Shown here piece after piece: positions 60,396-64,000 of a DNA stretch of 64,000 nt. The DNA lies in assembly GCF_947503705.1 (NCBI RefSeq), contig NZ_CANNES010000003.1, forward strand, positions 310,001-374,000. The letters are read 5' to 3'. The stretch is from an uncultured Tateyamaria sp. (lineage in GTDB: Bacteria; Pseudomonadota; Alphaproteobacteria; Rhodobacterales; Rhodobacteraceae). The notes beneath the pieces were generated by a model. The model searched no databases. It was not told the DNA's origin and saw only the letters and a program-made list of their open reading frames with translations. The translations under genes and the position numbers were made by a program. Each line of letters starts with the position of its first letter. Positions within the stretch are counted from its first letter, which is position 1.

Positions 60396-63300
60396 TCAAC
60401 TTGCAGCCCCCAATAGGGCTGCGTTCCCGCCAGAGGCTGTCGTGTCCACACAAATGTGCCGTTCGTTCAAAACATGGGCTCGGTCTGGCATCCCGGCGAT
60501 CAGTGCTGTGATCGGGCCTTGGCGGGCAGCGAGAGCACGCTCAAAGGCCCGGGCTGTGGCGGCGTCTCCCCACCAAATCACGCCCCCATAGGCGGGTCCT
60601 GCGATGAGGTCGGACGCGTCGAAGCCACCGGTGGCCACGACGGCCTGTCCGCCCAATGCGCGGACGGTATCGGCCTGAGCTTTGGCGGCCTGTGCACCGG
60701 GGCCTGCGCACAGCAAGGCGGGTTTGGCAAAGTGGCTGAGGACGTTGGATTCGCCGGTCGGACCCGGCAGGGCGACGTCGCTATGAGTTTGCATGGTTTG
60801 CGAAGGTGGTGCGGGTAGGGGCGCAGTTTTGTCCCACGGCGCGGCCGTGGGGGCAGATGATAGTGCATGAAAGCGCAACAGGTAATCCGGGCCGCCCGCC
60901 TTGGGGCCTGTGCCAGAAAGCCCAATTCCGCCAAAGGGTTGGCTGCCCACGATGGCACCAATCTGGTTGCGATTGACGTAGGTATTGCCCGCTTGGATCC
61001 TGTCGGCCACGTGCTGGACGCGGTCATCAATCCGTGTGTGCAGCCCAAAGGTCAGGCCATAACCCGTTGCGTTGATATCGTCGATCACGCGGTCCAGATC
61101 ACCGGATTTGAAGGTGGCGATGTGCAGGACGGGGCCGAAAATCTCGCGCTCCATATCTGCAATGCCATCCACCTTGATAAGGGTTGGCGCGACAAAGGTG
61201 CCGTGGCTCGGGGTTTTGAGGCGGTGCAACAAGCGGCCTTCGGAAACCGCCTTAGCAATATGCGCGTCAATCCCGGCGCGGGCCTGTGTATCGATCACCG
61301 GCCCCACATCGGTCGAAAGCTTCCAGGGGTTGCCGACATCAAGGGCGTCCATGGCGCCTATCAGCATCTCGGTGAAAGGCTTGGCGATATCCTCTTGGAC
61401 ATAGAGGCAGCGTAGGGCGGAGCAGCGTTGTCCCGCAGACTGAAATGCGCTTTCTACGATGCTGCGCACGGCCTGTTCAGGCAGCGCCGTACTGTCAACG
61501 ATCATCGCGTTCAGCCCGCCGGTTTCGGCAATGAGCGGTGTGCCTGGGGCGGCATGTTCGGCAAGGCTGGCACGGATGCGCAGCGCTGTCTCTGTTGAAC
61601 CGGTGAAAGCCACGCCACCCGCGCGCCCGTCGGCTGTCAGGGCCACGCCAATCTGGCCGTCACCGGGCAACAGTTGCAGAGCTGCGCTGGGCACCCCTGC
61701 CTCATGCAAAAGCGTCACTGCCAAGTGCGAAATCAGCGGTGTCTGTTCGGCAGGTTTGGACAAAACCGCATTGCCGGCGGCGAGGGCCGCCGCAATCTGG
61801 CCGGTGAATATGGCCAGCGGGAAGTTCCATGGTGAAATGCACACAAAGGTGCCCGCCGGGTCGGTATCGCCCACTTGCGCGGCGTAGTAGCGCAGAAAAT
61901 CCACCGCTTCGCGCAGCTCGGCCACTGCATCGGGCAGAGTCTTGCCCGCCTCGCGTGCCAAGAGGGCGAAAATCTCGCCAAAGCGGGCCTCAAAGAGGTC
62001 AGCCGCAGCCGTCAGCACCTTCTGGCGTGCGGCGGCGGTCGTATCCCAAGGGGCGGCATCAGCATAGGCTTGCATGACCATCTCAGAGGTCGCTGTTTGC
62101 ACGTGGCCCACGAGGTCGTTTCCATCAAAGGGGTTGCGGACCTCATGGCTTGGCCCCGTGCCTTGGGACACGGTCAGGGGGGCTGCGCGCCACTGATGGA
62201 TGGCAAAAGCGCTTCGCGCTGTCTCGACCCGGGCGAGCGTTGGGACATGGCTCAGGTTGAACCCCATCGAGTTTCGCCGTTCAGGCTCAAATAGATCGGG
62301 GCCCTGTGGAATAGTGATGGCCGTGTCGGCAAGCGTGTTGAACGGATCGGCGGCGACCGTTTCGGGTGGCACGTCCTCGTCCACGATCTGGTTCACAAAG
62401 CTGGAATTAGCGCCGTTTTCCAACAGCCTTCGCACCAGATAGGCCAAGAGATCACGGTGCGCGCCCACCGGTGCATAGATGCGACAGCGCGTGCCATGGT
62501 CGCGCAAAACGATGTTATGGAGCGCCTCGCCCATCCCGTGCAGTCGCTGGAATTCAAAGGGTTGATCCCCTGCCATGTGCAGGATTGCCGCCACAGTATG
62601 CGCATTATGCGTGGCAAATTGCGGGTAAATCCTGTCGGTCATGCCCAGCAGTTTGCGTGCATTGGCGATGTAGGACACGTCCGTCGCGGCCTTGCGCGTG
62701 AACACGGGGAAACCGTCGATGCCTTCAACCTGGGCGCGCTTGATCTCTGTATCCCAATAGGCGCCTTTGACCAGGCGCACCATGAGGTTGCGATCATGCC
62801 GGTCTGCCATGTCGTAAAGCGTGTCGATTACGGTGCCCGCCCGGGGCCCATAGGCTTGGACAACAACGCCAAACCCGTCCCAACCGGCCAAGGCCTCTTC
62901 GGCCAGGACAGCGTCGATCACCTGCAACGACAGCGACAAACGATCCGCCTCTTCGGCGTCCACGTTCAGGCCCATACCCGCCGATTTGGCAAGCAGCGCA
63001 AGAGATCGCAGACGCGGCACCAGATCGCGCAGAACGCGACCCTCTTGCGCCCGCTCATAGCGCGGGTGCAGGGCCGACAACTTGACCGAAATGCCTGGGT
63101 TGACCCGGATATCATCATGGGTGCAGGCATTGGCGATGGCCGAAATGGCACGGCTGTAGCTCAGATGATAGCGCCGCGCGTCGGCTTCGGTGATCGCGGC
63201 TTCGCCCAGCATGTCATAGGAATAGGTAAAGCCCTTGGCCTCCATGCCGGCGGCGCGGTCCATGGCGGCGTTGATATCCTCGCCCAGCACGAACTGACGA

Positions 63301-63806
63301 CCCATCTCTTTCATCGCGCGGCTAACGGCAGTCCGGATGACAGGTTCACCCAAACGCTTGATGGCGCCGCGCAAATGTTTGATGGGGCCTGGCTGGTCAT
63401 CGTCAAGAACCCGGCCGGTCAACATCAGCGCCCACGTCGAGGCGTTCACCAGACTCGATGTGGAATGGCCCAGGTGCTTGCCCCAGTCCGATGGCGCGAT
63501 CTTGTCCTCGATCAGAGCGTCGATCGTGTCGGCATCGGGAACACGCAACAATGCTTCAGCCAGGCACATCAGCGACACGCCCTCGTCCGTGGATAGGCCG
63601 TATTCAGCCAGAAACACCTCCATAAGGCCGGGGGCCGCAGTGGTTCGGATCGCTGTGACCAGTTGGGCGGCGCTTGCGCTGATCTCGGCACGGTCAGAGG
63701 GGCTGAGATCAGCGGTCCTGACCAAGTCCGCAAGAACCAATTCAGGGTCGGCATACATGCCTGCATCAATGCCGAGAGCCAGATTGTCAGATGTGTTGCG
63801 CGCCAT
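60396..63806 (-). CDS. putA: Bifunctional proline dehydrogenase / L-glutamate gamma-semialdehyde dehydrogenase
   Basis: A 1,136-residue enzyme that oxidises proline to glutamate in two steps. The FAD-dependent PRODH domain (about 150-460) has YPQFATHNAHTV and EFQRLHGMGEAL near the FAD/proline site. The P5C dehydrogenase domain (about 560-1000) has FTGSTETALRI, AETGGLNAMIVD and the catalytic cysteine in SAGQRCSALRC. It lacks the ribbon-helix-helix DNA-binding domain of E. coli PutA, so it is not its own repressor. It is divergent from an Lrp-type gene, which is the usual alphaproteobacterial regulator (PutR). A C-terminal extension follows the dehydrogenase. Confidence 0.96.
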   Translation of the reverse strand: MARNTSDNLALGIDAGMYADPELVLADLVRTADLSPSDRAEISASAAQLVTAIRTTAAPGLMEVFLAEYGLSTDEGVSLMCLAEALLRVPDADTIDALIEDKIAPSDWGKHLGHSTSSLVNASTWALMLTGRVLDDDQPGPIKHLRGAIKRLGEPVIRTAVSRAMKEMGRQFVLGEDINAAMDRAAGMEAKGFTYSYDMLGEAAITEADARRYHLSYSRAISAIANACTHDDIRVNPGISVKLSALHPRYERAQEGRVLRDLVPRLRSLALLAKSAGMGLNVDAEEADRLSLSLQVIDAVLAEEALAGWDGFGVVVQAYGPRAGTVIDTLYDMADRHDRNLMVRLVKGAYWDTEIKRAQVEGIDGFPVFTRKAATDVSYIANARKLLGMTDRIYPQFATHNAHTVAAILHMAGDQPFEFQRLHGMGEALHNIVLRDHGTRCRIYAPVGAHRDLLAYLVRRLLENGANSSFVNQIVDEDVPPETVAADPFNTLADTAITIPQGPDLFEPERRNSMGFNLSHVPTLARVETARSAFAIHQWRAAPLTVSQGTGPSHEVRNPFDGNDLVGHVQTATSEMVMQAYADAAPWDTTAAARQKVLTAAADLFEARFGEIFALLAREAGKTLPDAVAELREAVDFLRYYAAQVGDTDPAGTFVCISPWNFPLAIFTGQIAAALAAGNAVLSKPAEQTPLISHLAVTLLHEAGVPSAALQLLPGDGQIGVALTADGRAGGVAFTGSTETALRIRASLAEHAAPGTPLIAETGGLNAMIVDSTALPEQAVRSIVESAFQSAGQRCSALRCLYVQEDIAKPFTEMLIGAMDALDVGNPWKLSTDVGPVIDTQARAGIDAHIAKAVSEGRLLHRLKTPSHGTFVAPTLIKVDGIADMEREIFGPVLHIATFKSGDLDRVIDDINATGYGLTFGLHTRIDDRVQHVADRIQAGNTYVNRNQIGAIVGSQPFGGIGLSGTGPKAGGPDYLLRFHALSSAPTAAPWDKTAPLPAPPSQTMQTHSDVALPGPTGESNVLSHFAKPALLCAGPGAQAAKAQADTVRALGGQAVVATGGFDASDLIAGPAYGGVIWWGDAATARAFERALAARQGPITALIAGMPDRAHVLNERHICVDTTASGGNAALLGAAS

Positions 63807-63887
63807 GCCAGCTTTCCTTTCCGTTTCGGCCAGTATAGCAGTGACTTGGCGGTGATTTGTCCTGAAAAGAATGATGAGTTTGATAAT

Positions 63888-64000
63888 ATGATTGAAAAAG
63901 AACAGTCAAAGCAGTCTATTGACCTGTCGCATCTTGACCGGCTGGATCAATCGATTCTCTTGGCCCTGGCGGAAGATGGTCGGATGAGTATCACCGATCT
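63888..64000 (+). CDS. Lrp/AsnC-type regulator, N-terminal part (likely PutR), cut by window edge
   Basis: 37 full codons are visible from ATG at 63888: MIEKEQSKQSIDLSHLDRLD, then QSILLALAEDGRMSITD, the start of the Lrp winged-helix. Position divergent from putA supports a proline-responsive activator (PutR). An in-frame GTG at 63852 could give 12 extra residues. The rest of the gene is outside the window. Confidence 0.82.
   Translation, partial: MIEKEQSKQSIDLSHLDRLDQSILLALAEDGRMSITD

Noticed and set aside
62457-63596. 379-codon open frame on the plus strand opposite putA
   Set aside because: Shadow of the GC-rich putA; no recognisable protein.

Overview
The window looks like chromosomal DNA from a marine alphaproteobacterium of the Roseobacter group (Rhodobacterales). 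The evidence is the high GC content, a SAM-II riboswitch before metZ, a GTTC-N7-GTTC SOS box, DUF2842, DUF2065 and DUF6524 proteins, hflK-hflC-DUF2065-degP order, and putA divergent from an Lrp-type regulator. No rRNA, tRNA, CRISPR array, insertion sequence or prophage was seen. It reads as a mostly housekeeping segment with small accessory islands.

Layout. 1-4295 (minus): a polar amino-acid/polyamine-type ABC importer (ATPase, binding protein, two permeases) leading into a cut-off glutamine synthetase-family ligase, with an odd discoidin-like secreted protein inside the operon. 4419-6835 (minus): PhnD-like protein, two TerB-like proteins, rlmJ. 7101-10258: polysaccharide deacetylase, pyrG, secG. 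10389-12000: nitrile hydratase alpha, beta and accessory genes, overlapping. 12099-16883: DUF6524, purA, DUF2842, a glyoxalase-like protein, and a large acidic low-complexity protein with a hexanucleotide tandem repeat. 17020-22131: thiamine pyrophosphokinase, a drug/metabolite transporter, serine deaminase, a GST and a class III nucleotide cyclase.

22273-28617 (plus): rpiA, gor, hflK-hflC-DUF2065 and a DegP-type protease. 28682-29718 (minus): a lipoprotein and, behind a consensus SOS box, a free-standing OB domain matching the C-terminus of DnaE2, apparently the remnant of an imuAB-dnaE2 mutasome. 29827-33892: ferredoxin, FG-GAP protein, purD, xseA. 33971-38186: a secreted protein, AlkB monooxygenase, a fused NuoE-NuoF diaphorase without a catalytic partner, and an FkbM methyltransferase. 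38342-43732: ftsY, EamA transporter, yciB, Popeye-like protein, GST, alpha/beta hydrolase.

43854-46931: SAM-II riboswitch and terminator controlling metZ, then folE2 and a DUF1992 protein. 46973-54331: valS, DUF3592, an orphan CoxL form II-like subunit, and a DUF2235 hydrolase. 54459-57959: PaaI thioesterase behind a 22-bp palindrome, metF divergent from metR, and an MDR oxidoreductase. 58379-64000: suhB, GFA protein, rhomboid protease, putA and the start of its likely regulator. Methionine and one-carbon genes (metZ, metF, metR) and redox/detoxification genes (gor, two GSTs, GFA) recur as themes, but each group is dispersed rather than forming one operon.

The most noteworthy items are the SOS-box/DnaE2-OB remnant, the SAM-II riboswitch followed by an intrinsic terminator, the perfect operator-like palindrome before the thioesterase, the orphan diaphorase and CoxL subunits, the hexamer repeat, and three families of small intergenic repeats. 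I did not find a gene set that I would confidently call a new multi-gene system.
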